Source: Herbaspirillum sp. RTI4 (GTDB lineage: Bacteria; Pseudomonadota; Gammaproteobacteria; Burkholderiales; Burkholderiaceae_D). From it: a stretch of DNA of 64,000 nt. The notes under the pieces were generated by a model. That model had not been told where the DNA came from, did no database searches, and worked only from the letters and a program-made list of their open reading frames with translations. Where the stretch lies: contig NZ_JAVIWQ010000002.1 of NCBI RefSeq assembly GCF_034313965.1, forward strand, positions 434,001 to 498,000, written 5' to 3'. This document shows positions 1 to 8,814 of the stretch, one piece after another. Positions within the stretch are counted from its first letter, which is position 1, and each line of letters starts with the position of its first letter. Position numbers and translations under genes: made by a program.

Positions 1-378
1 ATGCTCGCGCGGCGCGAGAATGACGGGAATGTCGCGCGGCACCAGCAAACTGAATACGTGTTCGGTATTGCGCGTAACGCCCGGCGCATAGCGGTGACGC
101 CAGACCGGATAGATCTCGTACACATTGGCCAGCTGCCAGTCGCGCAGATGACTGGGCGGCAGGCCCGGCGCGCCCTCTTCGGCGGCCACCAGCAGGCCGG
201 TTTCTTCCCCTACTTCGCGTAGGGCGGTAGCGCGCAGAGGCTCGTCGATAAAATCTTTCGAGCCGGTCACCGATTGCCAGAAACCGCGCTCGCCGGCGCG
301 TTCTATCATTAACACCTCAAGGGCGGCGGTATGAATCACGACCAGCACCGATTCGGGAATTTTGAATTGCACGTCCAT
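1..378 (-). CDS. nudB: Dihydroneopterin triphosphate diphosphatase (NUDIX), 3' end cut by window
   Basis: NUDIX hydrolase expected to remove pyrophosphate from dihydroneopterin triphosphate in folate synthesis. Read on the minus strand from the ATG at 378, the protein begins MDVQFKIPESVLVVIHT and carries the stretch ERGFWQSVTGSKDF, then a NUDIX box of the form G-x6-E-x7-REVGEETGL, with the spacing one residue longer than the textbook G-x5-E. The C-terminus lies beyond position 1. It starts 72 nt downstream of the aspS stop on the same strand, an arrangement common in Burkholderiales, so the two are probably cotranscribed. Family assignment is firm; the nudB label rests on the FWQSVTGS motif and on the neighbour. 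Confidence 0.85.
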   Translation of the reverse strand, partial: MDVQFKIPESVLVVIHTAALEVLMIERAGERGFWQSVTGSKDFIDEPLRATALREVGEETGLLVAAEEGAPGLPPSHLRDWQLANVYEIYPVWRHRYAPGVTRNTEHVFSLLVPRDIPVILAPREH

Positions 379-450
379 GGGGTGTGACCAGGCTAGAGGC
401 CGGAACCATTGATCGGAGAAGCAGCGCCAGCGCCGCCTCCCCGGTCAGGC

Positions 451-2256
451 TCAGGCCTTGATGGAGGCTTCGGTATTGCGCAGGCGGATATGCAATTCGC
501 GCAATTGCTTTTCGTCGACTTCAGACGGGGCCTGTGTCAGCAGACACTGGGCGCGCTGGGTCTTGGGGAAGGCGATCACGTCGCGGATCGAATCGGCGCC
601 GGCCATCATGGTGACCAGACGATCCAGACCAAACGCGATACCACCGTGCGGCGGCGCGCCGTATTGCAGCGCGTCGAGCAGGAAGCCGAATTTCAGTTGC
701 GCTTCTTCGTCGCCGATATTGAGGGCGCGGAAGACTTTGCTCTGCACATCGGCGCGATGGATACGGACTGAACCGCCGCCCATTTCCCAACCGTTGAGAA
801 CCAGATCGTAGGCTTTGGCAATGGCTTTTCCAGGATCGGTGGAAATGAAATCTTCGTGCCCATCTTTAGGCGAAGTGAACGGATGATGCAGCGCGACCCA
901 GCGGCCATTGTCTTCGTCGTATTCAAACATCGGGAAGTCGACAATCCACAGTGGACGCCAGGCGTCGTCGAGCAAGTCGTTTTTCTTGCCGAAGTCGCTA
1001 TGACCGATCTTTACGCGCAGCGCACCGATGGCATCGTTGACGACCTTGATCTTGTCGGCGCCGAAGAAAATCAGATCGCCGTCCTGTGCGCCGGTGCGGG
1101 CGAGGATTTCTGCCAGCGCCGCATCGTGCAAATTTTTGACGATAGGCGATTGCAGACCGTCGCGCCCCTTGGCGACTTCATTGACCTTGATGTATGCCAG
1201 ACCCTTCGCGCCGTAGATGGCGACGAACTGGGTGTAGGCGTCGATCTCGGAACGCGGCATGGCCGCACCACCGGGAATACGCAAGCCGACAACGCGGCCG
1301 CCTTCCATGGTGGCGGCACCGGAAAAGACTTTGAAATCGACATCCGCCATGACATCCGTCAGTTCGGTGAATTCCAGCTTGACGCGCATGTCTGGTTTGT
1401 CGGAACCGTACAGCGCTGCCGCCGTAGCGAAGTCCATGACAGGGAATGGATCGGGCAGATCGATGTTGAGCGTGTTCTTGAATACCAGACGGATCATGCC
1501 TTCGAACAGATCGCGGATTTCCTGTTCGTTCATGAAGGAGGTTTCGCAATCGATCTGCGTGAATTCAGGCTGCCGGTCGGCGCGCAAGTCTTCGTCGCGG
1601 AAGCATTTGGTGATTTGGTAATAGCGGTCGAAGTTGGCCACCATCAGCAATTGCTTGAACAACTGCGGCGATTGCGGCAAGGCGAAAAATGCGCCGGCGT
1701 TCACGCGGGACGGCACCAGATAATCGCGCGCGCCTTCGGGCGTCGACTTGGTCAGCATCGGCGTTTCGATATCGATGAAGCCTTGGTTGTCGAGGAACTT
1801 GCGCACTTCCATCGCCACCTTGTAGCGCAGGCGCAGATTGTTTTGCATTTGCGGACGGCGCAGGTCGAGCACGCGGTGCGTCAGACGGGTGGTTTCCGAC
1901 AGGTTGTCGTCGTCCAGCTGGAACGGCGGCGTCACGGAAGGATTGAGTACCTTGAGCTGTTGACACAGCACTTCGATCTTGCCGGAGCTCAGGCCGGTAT
2001 TGACCGTGCCTTCGGGACGCAAGCGCACCACGCCGACGATTTGCAGACAAAACTCGTTGCGCACGGCTTCGGCCTCCTTGAATACCTCGACCTGATCCGG
2101 GTCGCAGACCACTTGCACCAGACCTTCGCGATCGCGCAGGTCGATGAAAATGACGCCGCCGTGGTCGCGCCGGCGATGCACCCAGCCGCACAGGCTGACG
2201 GTTTGACCCAGAAGTGCCTCAGTGGTGAGGCCGCAGTAATGAGAACGCATGGACAT
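451..2256 (-). CDS. aspS: Aspartyl-tRNA synthetase (class II)
   Basis: Charges tRNA-Asp in the cytoplasm; in bacteria lacking asparaginyl-tRNA synthetase it is often nondiscriminating and also charges tRNA-Asn. 601 residues, a normal bacterial length. The N-terminal OB-fold anticodon domain (start [18 protein letters not shown], with [20 protein letters not shown]) is followed by class II motif 2 ([18 protein letters not shown]), a GAD insertion in the middle, and motif 3 near the end ([16 protein letters not shown]). It is flanked by the DUF502 gene upstream and nudB downstream, all on one strand. Start could also be the second Met, two codons in. Confidence 0.97.
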   Translation of the reverse strand: MSMRSHYCGLTTEALLGQTVSLCGWVHRRRDHGGVIFIDLRDREGLVQVVCDPDQVEVFKEAEAVRNEFCLQIVGVVRLRPEGTVNTGLSSGKIEVLCQQLKVLNPSVTPPFQLDDDNLSETTRLTHRVLDLRRPQMQNNLRLRYKVAMEVRKFLDNQGFIDIETPMLTKSTPEGARDYLVPSRVNAGAFFALPQSPQLFKQLLMVANFDRYYQITKCFRDEDLRADRQPEFTQIDCETSFMNEQEIRDLFEGMIRLVFKNTLNIDLPDPFPVMDFATAAALYGSDKPDMRVKLEFTELTDVMADVDFKVFSGAATMEGGRVVGLRIPGGAAMPRSEIDAYTQFVAIYGAKGLAYIKVNEVAKGRDGLQSPIVKNLHDAALAEILARTGAQDGDLIFFGADKIKVVNDAIGALRVKIGHSDFGKKNDLLDDAWRPLWIVDFPMFEYDEDNGRWVALHHPFTSPKDGHEDFISTDPGKAIAKAYDLVLNGWEMGGGSVRIHRADVQSKVFRALNIGDEEAQLKFGFLLDALQYGAPPHGGIAFGLDRLVTMMAGADSIRDVIAFPKTQRAQCLLTQAPSEVDEKQLRELHIRLRNTEASIKA

Positions 2257-2333
2257 AATGATTTTCCGGTAACAGGTTATTCGATGATTCGCTAATTCGG
2301 TAATGCGGCAGGGCAGTGTCGGCAGCGCGAAGA

Positions 2334-2978
2334 TTACGGCGCCCGACCGTCCGCACTGACGATAATTTTTTTGTCGAGGCTGATGCTGTCTTCTGGCGCG
2401 ACCACGCCCATCGATACAATGTATTTCAAGGCCGCATCGACGCTCATGTTGAGTTCGATGGTGTCGGCCCGCGGCACCATCAGGAAAAATCCCGAGGTCG
2501 GATTCGGCGTCGTCGGCACGTAGACGCTGATGTAGTCGCCATGCAGATGATTCTTGACGTCGCCGCCCGGCACGCCGGTCAGAAAGGCGATGGTCCAGGA
2601 ACCTTCGCGCGGGTACTGCACCAGGACCGCCTTACGGAAGGCATTGCCGGACGAGGAAAACAGCGTGTCGGAGACTTGCTTGACGCTGGAGTAAATCGAT
2701 TTGACGACCGGGATGCGATTCAGTATCCCCTCCCACAACATCAGAACCTGGCGGCCAATGATGTTGCGGGCCAGCAAACCGGTCAGGAAAATGATCAGCA
2801 GCGTCAGAATGCTGCCCAGACCCGGAATGCGGAAGCCGATCAGCGCTTCCGGCCGCCAGGCTACCGGCAGCAACAGTAGCGACTGGTCCATGGTGCTGAT
2901 AATCAGATTGAGTACCCAGAGGGTGATCGACAGCGGCACCAGAATCAGCAGGCCGGTAATGAAATATTTACGCATCAT
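2334..2978 (-). CDS. DUF502 family membrane protein
   Basis: Conserved inner-membrane protein of unknown function, 214 residues. Two hydrophobic segments are visible, one at about residues 5-27 and one at about 50-75 ([19 protein letters not shown]), followed by the family signature region [16 protein letters not shown] and a soluble C-terminal part. In many betaproteobacteria DUF502 lies between fmdB and aspS exactly as here: 23 nt after the fmdB stop and 77 nt before the aspS start. Start is at MMRKYF; the second Met is equally possible. No function is claimed. Confidence 0.9.
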   Translation of the reverse strand: MMRKYFITGLLILVPLSITLWVLNLIISTMDQSLLLLPVAWRPEALIGFRIPGLGSILTLLIIFLTGLLARNIIGRQVLMLWEGILNRIPVVKSIYSSVKQVSDTLFSSSGNAFRKAVLVQYPREGSWTIAFLTGVPGGDVKNHLHGDYISVYVPTTPNPTSGFFLMVPRADTIELNMSVDAALKYIVSMGVVAPEDSISLDKKIIVSADGRAP

Positions 2979-3001
2979 GAAAGGGCTTTGGGAAAAGTCG
3001 C

Positions 3002-3376
3002 TCAGGCAGCGCCGGATTGAGGTGGCGTGCCGGTGGCCGGGGAAGAACCGGAGGTGGCGGGAGTCGATGCCGGGGGCGTACTTGCTACCGGAGTGGCTGC
3101 CGCAGAGGCCTTGTCTGCTGCGGGCGCACTCTCGGCTTTGCCGGCGGGCGCATCGGCACCCTCTGCCGGTTTGGTTGCTGAGCCGCCGCTGTCGCCGCCA
3201 CGGAAATCGGTGACATACCAGCCGCTGCCCTTGAGCTGGAAGCCGGCGGCCGTCAGCTGTTTCTTGAAACTAGGCTGGTGGCAGCTCGGGCAAACCGTCA
3301 ATGGCGCGTCCGACATTTTCTGCAAGGCATCCTTGGCAAAACCGCAAGCTTCACAACGATAAGCATAGATAGGCAT
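3002..3376 (-). CDS. FmdB/FmdC family zinc-ribbon regulatory protein
   Basis: Small zinc-ribbon protein of the FmdB family, proposed to regulate but with no defined target. The N-terminus MPIYAYRCEACGFAKDALQ is followed by a second CxxC (CPSCHQP), giving a four-Cys metal site at about residues 9-38. The C-terminal half is low-complexity, rich in Ala, Pro, Ser and Thr, and probably disordered. I chose the ATG at 3376 over an upstream ATG because the family always begins MPIYxYxC and a GGAG ribosome site lies just before it. First gene of the fmdB-DUF502-aspS-nudB run. Confidence 0.9.
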   Translation of the reverse strand: MPIYAYRCEACGFAKDALQKMSDAPLTVCPSCHQPSFKKQLTAAGFQLKGSGWYVTDFRGGDSGGSATKPAEGADAPAGKAESAPAADKASAAATPVASTPPASTPATSGSSPATGTPPQSGAA

Positions 3377-3758
3377 CAAACAGCTCCGCAAAAAAGCATA
3401 CAAAACCCTGAATTATAAAGGGTTTTTATCTTTCCTCAGAGAGACGAGGAGCCCGGCCGCCCGAGTGCCATAGGAAAACACATGAGGGGGCTTTCCATTT
3501 TTACCAAATCAATGGACTAAAACCACGCAGCAATCACCAGCCCAGCCCCGAAGATGCCTGCGCTTTGCGTCTGCCGGCAATGGTCTCACATAAAATTTTT
3601 GCAGCCATTTCCGATACAAAAACGAAGCCTAAAAAAACATATCTTCTTTTAATATCCGCTAATTTTCAGCATGTTCTGGAAAACCGTTTCATGAAATTAG
3701 AAATATATCTTCGCAAATACAATGTTTTTCCTATATTTTATTCTTGGAGTTTTTGACG
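3377..3758. other. Intergenic region, AT-rich right half
   Basis: 382 bases without a convincing gene. On the minus strand, TATAAT at 3417-3412 makes a plausible -10 element for fmdB, but no clear -35 is visible. The bases around it also form a short hairpin (AACCCT and AGGGTT arms). From about 3580 to 3758 the DNA becomes markedly AT-rich and leads into the 299-residue gene on the plus strand. A 63-codon reading frame at 3565-3756 has no supporting features. Confidence 0.5.
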
Positions 3759-4658
3759 ATGATTCTTCCTGGCGTACTCCGCTCTTCAAATAAATTCGGC
3801 CATACCTCTTCCTGCTGGCCCGCTACGGTCGTACCGAAGGCTGCGTCATCCATGCGGCCAGCCTCGCAGCTAGCCCATTCTTTGCGCGCAGTGCCGAACC
3901 GGAATATGCTGCCGCTTCACCTCTGCGCGTCCATTACCCCCGCAGCCGAAACCAGGCCAAAGCGCAGCTTTGCCGCGCGACTCATGCACAAATTCAGAAA
4001 AGCTTTTGGCCTGGATGCCGCTTCACAAGCCCAGAAAAAAAGGGATAACGAAGAATTTGAAATGAAAGTGTATTCGCTGGTTTTCCTGGGCGACCGTCCG
4101 GCAAAGAAGTCGGAAGCACGTCCGCTCCTTTACCAATCCACCTTCATCAGCCGGGCGAAAATCAAAGCGACTGCGACTGCGCCGCGCAGTGAGGCTGACT
4201 CGTTCGCATCCCGGTTCACGGCGCAACTGGCGGAGGAATTCCCGGAAAGACTGCACAGGCGTTGTGCTGCGATGGCCCCGCTGACCGGTGCCGATCTGGC
4301 AAACAAACACGCCCTGCTGGCGCAAATGAAAGGCGATGGTGCGTGGCGTAATTTAATACTCACGTTCATTGACGTGCAAAAGATAGACGCGCATCAGCTT
4401 TCCCTGCCTGGGAACCCCGCTGTCCGGGCACTCGCTGCGGCGAACGCTTTCACGCGGATGAAAGACATCGGCAATACGCCGATCGAAGGCATTCCCTTTG
4501 CCAATTGGGGCGATGCAAAAAACATCACTGGCTTACTCACTCTTCTGGAACACTGCCCGGAAGAAATTCGCAACAACGTGGCGCAAAAGCTCAATGCCCA
4601 GGTGGAAAAATGCCGCGCCCTGCATACCGATATCCTGCGACACCTTCCCGCCGCTTAA
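3759..4658 (+). CDS. Uncharacterised protein, candidate secreted effector
   Basis: 299 residues; I do not recognise the family. Start chosen at the ATG at 3759 because GGAG lies at 3746-3749, nine bases upstream; an in-frame TTG at 3744 overlaps that site. The first 63 residues contain no Asp or Glu and are rich in Ser, Thr, Arg and Pro, with Leu at position 3. A basic stretch follows (RPKRSFAARLMHKFRKAF, about 66-83), then a predicted mostly helical soluble C-terminal half. No signal peptide or membrane segment is seen. An acid-free polar N-terminus is typical of type III secreted proteins, and a type III system lies 30 kb away, but this is inference. Flanking DNA is AT-rich, suggesting acquisition. 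Confidence 0.6.
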   Translation: MILPGVLRSSNKFGHTSSCWPATVVPKAASSMRPASQLAHSLRAVPNRNMLPLHLCASITPAAETRPKRSFAARLMHKFRKAFGLDAASQAQKKRDNEEFEMKVYSLVFLGDRPAKKSEARPLLYQSTFISRAKIKATATAPRSEADSFASRFTAQLAEEFPERLHRRCAAMAPLTGADLANKHALLAQMKGDGAWRNLILTFIDVQKIDAHQLSLPGNPAVRALAAANAFTRMKDIGNTPIEGIPFANWGDAKNITGLLTLLEHCPEEIRNNVAQKLNAQVEKCRALHTDILRHLPAA

Positions 4659-4706
4659 CCACTCCACAACGAAAGCAACACACGCAGACTACTGCCGACG
4701 GCAGCC

Positions 4707-6137
4707 TTATTCCGCGGCAACCGACGGCAGTGTGCGCCATTGGGGCAACAAACTGCCGACAATCATGCCGCCCAGGCTGCATGCCAGCCCGACCAGTTGC
4801 GGCGGCCATATCCCGTCCGGCACAAGGATTTCGCAGAAAATCCAGGAAGACAAACCCAAGCCCATCGACAGCAAAGCCCCTTGCCGACTGGCCCGCTTCC
4901 AGTACAAGCCGCAGACCAGCGGCACGAACGCCGCTACCAGCGTGATCTTGTACGCGTTTTCCACCATTTGATAAATGCTGGAATGGCTATGCAAGGCCAG
5001 TGCCGTCACGATCAGGGTGAATAGCAGCACCACCACCCGCATCGCGAACAGAAATTCTTTATCCGTTTTCCAGGGGCGAATTTCCTTCAGGATGTTTTCA
5101 GTAAACGTGACCGACGGTGCCAGCAAGGTCGCACTGGCGCAGCTTTTAATCGCCGACAGCAGTGCGCCGAAAAACATCACCTGCGCAAACACCGGCACCT
5201 TGGTCATGATCAGCGTCGGCAGGATCATTTGCGGATCGGTGTCGATCAGACCAGCCACCATAGCGGGATCGATCAGCGTCGCCGAATAGGCCAGAAAAAT
5301 AGGGATGAACACAAAACAGAAATAAATCACACCACCCAGCACTGCCGCACGCGCAGCAATTTTTTCAGTTTTGGACGACATCACGCGCTGAAAGACGTCT
5401 TGCTGCGGAATCGATCCCAGCATCATGGTGACCCAGGCCCCAAAAAACCAGAATATTTCTTTCGGCGTGGGCGCAGGCCAGAGGGCAAATTTTCCCGCTT
5501 TCCTGGCATGGTCGATCACTACCCCGGCACCACCGACCATGCCGGATACTTCCCAGCCGATGTACAGCATGCCGATCACGATGATGATCATTTGCAAGAA
5601 ATCGGTAACGGCAATCGCCCACATGCCGCCCATCAAGGTGTACACCAGCACGCTGGCAGCGCCGATCATCATCCCGGCCGGCATGCTGATGTAGCCGCCG
5701 GACACCACATTGAACACTAGCCCCAGCGCCTTGATCTGTGCCGCCACCCAGCCCAGATAAGAAATCACGATGCAGAGAGTGACCAGCATTTCAACGGTAC
5801 GACCATAGCGTTTCTTGTAGTAATCACCGATGGTCAGCAAATTCATCCGGTACAGTTTTTTGGCGAAAAACAGGCCGACCAATACCAGACAGAGCGATGC
5901 GCCGAAGGGATCGGCCACAATGCCGCTCAAGCCCTCCTTGAGGAAAGTCGAAGAAATGCCGAGTACGGCTTCGGAACCAAACCAGGTCGCGAAGACGGTC
6001 GCGGTCACCACCGACATCGGCAAAGACCGGCCGGCGACAGCGTAATCACGCGAATTTTTGACATACCTGGCGGCATACAAGCCAATGCCTACTGAAATTA
6101 CCCAGTAAAGAATGACGAACCAGAGCAGTGCGTTCAT
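4707..6137 (-). CDS. Sodium:solute symporter family (SSS) transporter
   Basis: Sodium-coupled importer of the SSS family (PutP/PanF/SglT fold), 476 residues from the ATG at 6137, chosen because AGGAAA lies just upstream and the protein then opens with a first membrane helix (MNALLWFVILYWVISVGIG). At least 12 hydrophobic segments are visible. Family landmarks are AGRSLPMSVVTATVFATWFGSEAVLGISS near residues 43-71 and WAIAVTDFLQMIIIVIGM in the middle. Substrate cannot be read from sequence. It stands alone on the minus strand, convergent with the 299-residue gene and downstream of the 16-bp repeat array. Confidence 0.85.
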   Translation of the reverse strand: MNALLWFVILYWVISVGIGLYAARYVKNSRDYAVAGRSLPMSVVTATVFATWFGSEAVLGISSTFLKEGLSGIVADPFGASLCLVLVGLFFAKKLYRMNLLTIGDYYKKRYGRTVEMLVTLCIVISYLGWVAAQIKALGLVFNVVSGGYISMPAGMMIGAASVLVYTLMGGMWAIAVTDFLQMIIIVIGMLYIGWEVSGMVGGAGVVIDHARKAGKFALWPAPTPKEIFWFFGAWVTMMLGSIPQQDVFQRVMSSKTEKIAARAAVLGGVIYFCFVFIPIFLAYSATLIDPAMVAGLIDTDPQMILPTLIMTKVPVFAQVMFFGALLSAIKSCASATLLAPSVTFTENILKEIRPWKTDKEFLFAMRVVVLLFTLIVTALALHSHSSIYQMVENAYKITLVAAFVPLVCGLYWKRASRQGALLSMGLGLSSWIFCEILVPDGIWPPQLVGLACSLGGMIVGSLLPQWRTLPSVAAE

Positions 6138-6439
6138 GTAATTTCCTTGCGCAAAATAGGATGGCTGGGCCGATATGGGACAAATCAGAAAAACTGGGTG
6201 CGCAATTATAGCGGCCGCTATGCCGCCATAGGCAATCCTCGAAAGGCAATGTCGCCGTACCGTGCAGATTCGCGACATTGTGTTTCGGCGCGGCAAAACT
6301 GAAGCAAGCGATATGCCATGCCTCCCGGAAAAACAGCGGCGCAGGCGATCAAACGAGCGGCGTTGTCCGTGATCTGGTCAGCAAGGAAGGGGCGAACGAC
6401 CTGCCTCGAATGGGCAGGTCTTGTGGATTCAACTTTTCT
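6138..6439. other. Intergenic upstream of the SSS transporter
   Basis: Together with the adjacent tandem array, this fills the 435-base gap between the transporter start and the lysA stop. It must hold the transporter promoter. I see the ribosome site next to 6137 but no confident promoter hexamers, no RNA motif and no gene. Confidence 0.4.
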
Positions 6440-6551
6440 TATTGCGGCGTCTGTGTATTACAGCGTCCATGTATTACAGCGGTCACTTATTACAGCGGTC
6501 ACTTATTACAGCGTTCACTTATTACAGCGCCCACTTATTACCGCGCCGATT
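6440..6551. repeat. 16-bp tandem repeat array, seven units
   Basis: Unit TATTACAGCGGTCACT repeats end to end. Copies begin at 6440 (degenerate), 6456, 6472, 6488, 6504, 6520 and 6536 (degenerate). The units at 6472 and 6488 are identical; 6504 and 6520 differ at one or two positions. It starts 21 bases beyond the lysA stop and lies upstream of the SSS transporter. Sixteen is not a multiple of three, so the array is unlikely to be coding. Helical spacing (about 1.5 turns) would alternate faces of the DNA. No spacers, so this is not a CRISPR. Confidence 0.92.
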
Positions 6552-6572
6552 GCCCGCGCAGGGCGAATACGA

Positions 6573-7856
6573 TCAAGCGATCAGAGATTCCAGCGCAAAC
6601 AGATCGGCAGGAACTTCACGACGGCGAATCAAATGCACCCGATCACCATCGACCATCACTTCGGCTGCGCGGCCGCGGGTATTGTAGTTGGAGGCCATTG
6701 TCATGCCATAGGCTCCGGCAGACATCAGTGCCAGCAAATCGCCCGGCTCAAGATTGAGCGCACGACCACGCGCCAGCCAATCGCCGGACTCGCAGACCGG
6801 CCCCACCACATCGTAGACCGCCGTCGCGCCGGGGCGCTGCTGCACGGCTTGCACGCCATGCCAGGCTTCATACATGGCAGGGCGCATCAGGTCATTCATG
6901 GCCGCATCGACGATGGCGAAATTCTTCGATTCGCCATGCTTGAGATACTGCACCTCGGTCAGTAACACGCCGGCATTGCCGACGATGGAACGACCCGGCT
7001 CAAACATCACCTTGATCGGCGCACCGGCATGCCGCTGGCTGCGCCAGGCATCCACCCGCGCAAACACCCGCGCCAGATAATCACCGACGGCAACCGGCTG
7101 CTCATCGTTATAAGTAATGCCAATGCCGCCGCCGATGTCCAGATGGCGCAGCACGATCCCTTCGTCGGCCAGACGGTCGATCAGTTCAATGACCTTGTCC
7201 AGCGCTTCCAGTAAGGGTGCGTCATCCAGCAATTGCGAGCCGATATGGCAATCGATGCCTACGACGTCGATATGCGGCAAGGTAGCCGCCGTGCGGTAAC
7301 AGGCCAGCGCATCGTCGTAGGCGACGCCGAATTTATTGTCCTTGAGGCCGGTAGAAATATACGGATGGGTATTCGCATCCACATCCGGGTTGACGCGCAA
7401 GGAGATGCGGGCGCGACGTCCCAACTCTCCAGCCACTTCGTTAAGACGATGCAACTCGGGAATCGATTCGACGTTGAAGCACAGAATGTCGTGCGTCAGC
7501 GCCAGCCGCATTTCATCGCGCCCTTTGCCCACGCCGGAAAAAATCACCTTGCGCGGGTCACCGCCGGCGGCAATCACGCGCAGCAATTCACCGCCCGAGA
7601 CAATATCGAAACCGGAACCGAGTTTGCCCAGCAGGTTCAGCACGGCAAGATTGGAATTCGATTTCACCGAATAGCAGACCAGCGCCTGATCGTCGCCACG
7701 CCCGGCCAGACGGCAGGCATCGGCGTAAGCGGAGAAATTATCGGCCAGCGCCGCTTGTGAATACACATACAAGGGCGTGCCGAATTGACGCGCCAGGGCG
7801 TCGAGAGGCAGGCTTTCGACGTGCAAAGCACCGTCGAGATAGGAAAAATGCGACAT
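6573..7856 (-). CDS. lysA: Diaminopimelate decarboxylase
   Basis: PLP enzyme making L-lysine and CO2 from meso-diaminopimelate, the last step of lysine synthesis. 427 residues from the ATG at 7856 (MSHFSYLDGALHVES), the usual start; upstream in-frame Mets only extend into lptM. PLP lysine in CYSVKSNSNLAVL near residue 55, HIGSQLLD and the Gly-rich ELIDRL...DIGGGIGITY phosphate-binding region follow, and CESGDWLARGR carries the substrate-contacting Cys-Glu of the dimer interface. It starts four bases after the lptM stop, the same lptM-lysA order as in many proteobacteria. Confidence 0.96.
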   Translation of the reverse strand: MSHFSYLDGALHVESLPLDALARQFGTPLYVYSQAALADNFSAYADACRLAGRGDDQALVCYSVKSNSNLAVLNLLGKLGSGFDIVSGGELLRVIAAGGDPRKVIFSGVGKGRDEMRLALTHDILCFNVESIPELHRLNEVAGELGRRARISLRVNPDVDANTHPYISTGLKDNKFGVAYDDALACYRTAATLPHIDVVGIDCHIGSQLLDDAPLLEALDKVIELIDRLADEGIVLRHLDIGGGIGITYNDEQPVAVGDYLARVFARVDAWRSQRHAGAPIKVMFEPGRSIVGNAGVLLTEVQYLKHGESKNFAIVDAAMNDLMRPAMYEAWHGVQAVQQRPGATAVYDVVGPVCESGDWLARGRALNLEPGDLLALMSAGAYGMTMASNYNTRGRAAEVMVDGDRVHLIRRREVPADLFALESLIA

Positions 7857-7860
7857 CGTT

Positions 7861-8199
7861 TTACTTTTCTGGAGTGAGGGTGATCGCGGGCGAACGCAGC
7901 GCCGGCGCATCATAGGGCAAGGCGGCTCCGGTTTCGCCGGTGGCAGCATCCGTTGTCGCACCCGACATGGTGTCGCTCTGTGGCGCTGCTTTCGTACCCG
8001 ATGCGCTTCTCGCCGGTTTGGCGGAAGAACTGGCGGGAGCGGGGACACTGGCAACAGGGCGCGGCAACAAGGGGTCGGGCGGAATAATGGGCATGAACAA
8101 AGGCCCTTTCTGTCCGCAACCGGCGCTCAGAAGCATTACCGTCAGCGCAGCGCCGAGCAGGGGTGTACGCAAGGAAACAAAACGGCTAGTCAGGATCAC
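7861..8199 (-). CDS. lptM: LptM-type small lipoprotein (formerly YifL)
   Basis: Short outer-membrane lipoprotein; in E. coli LptM helps oxidative maturation of the LPS translocon. About 112 residues from a GTG at 8199 (VILTSRFVSLRTPLLGA). The lipobox LLSAGC is followed by the family hallmark GQKGPLF right after the lipidated Cys. The rest is Pro/Ala/Ser-rich and probably disordered, longer than usual for the family. Start is uncertain: an ATG at 8238 would overlap the divergent cyaY start. It sits immediately upstream of lysA and back to back with cyaY, the classical arrangement. Confidence 0.8.
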   Translation of the reverse strand: MILTSRFVSLRTPLLGAALTVMLLSAGCGQKGPLFMPIIPPDPLLPRPVASVPAPASSSAKPARSASGTKAAPQSDTMSGATTDAATGETGAALPYDAPALRSPAITLTPEK

Positions 8200-8236
8200 G
8201 ATAAAATCACGGTTTAGATCAACATCGGAGTGTAGC

Positions 8237-8578
8237 ATGAGCGAAACCGAATTCCTGGCGCTGGCCGAGGCGGCCCTGACCGGAATAGAAAATGCCCTGG
8301 AGCAGGCATGCAACCGTAGCGATCTCGACGTGGAGTGCAGCCGCAGCGGCAATGTGCTTGAAATCGAATGTATAGAAAACGGTTCCAAGATCATCGTCAA
8401 TAGTCAGGCGCCGATGCAGGAGTTGTGGCTGGCCGCCAAATCTGGCGGCTTCCATTACCGTTACGATGGCGCGCAATGGCGCAGCTCCCGCGATGAAGGC
8501 GAACTACTGGCGACACTGTCGGAAGTGATCAGCGCTCAGGCGGGCGAACCGGTCAACCTGCAGGATTACTGGGGGTAA
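8237..8578 (+). CDS. cyaY: Iron-sulfur cluster assembly frataxin homologue CyaY
   Basis: Bacterial frataxin, an iron-binding regulator of Fe-S cluster assembly acting with IscS in the cytoplasm. 113 residues. The acidic first helix (MSETEFLALAEAALTGIENALEQ) and the beta-sheet signature (NSQAPMQELWLAAKSGGFHYRYDGAQWR) with the conserved Gln, Trp and GGFH are visible. Start at 8237 is backed by CGGAG at 8226-8230. Divergent from lptM-lysA with only 37 bases between the starts. Confidence 0.95.
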   Translation: MSETEFLALAEAALTGIENALEQACNRSDLDVECSRSGNVLEIECIENGSKIIVNSQAPMQELWLAAKSGGFHYRYDGAQWRSSRDEGELLATLSEVISAQAGEPVNLQDYWG

Positions 8579-8814
8579 TCCGCGTCGATACGAGCGTGGC
8601 GCGGCGTGGGCTGGACTGGGCTGGGGCGATGAACGGCATCAGCTTGGCATAGGAAAGCGCCGACAAGGAAACAGGACCGCGCGAGATGAGGGCAAAAACG
8701 CCGTCCTGAAATCGCGCCGCCCGACAGCTTAATCAGCGCTGACATAGCTTTGTTTTTAGTACTTGCCTTATACTCGCGGATTAGATCACTTTCGCCCTTC
8801 GACGCCGGGACTTC

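Noticed and set aside
856-2295. 479-codon open frame on the plus strand
   Set aside because: Lies entirely antisense to aspS; an artefact of high-GC codon use, with no recognisable domain.
3412-3430. Terminator from the AACCCT/AGGGTT hairpin followed by T residues
   Set aside because: The T run is on the plus strand, where nothing is transcribed toward it; the same bases better serve as the fmdB promoter.
3710-3732. TTCGC with a second TTC element, a possible PIP box ahead of the 299-residue gene
   Set aside because: Second half is TTCCT at 13 bases rather than TTCGC at 15; does not meet the Hrp2 consensus.
6440-6551. Possible CRISPR array
   Set aside because: Units are contiguous 16-mers without spacers and no cas gene is near.
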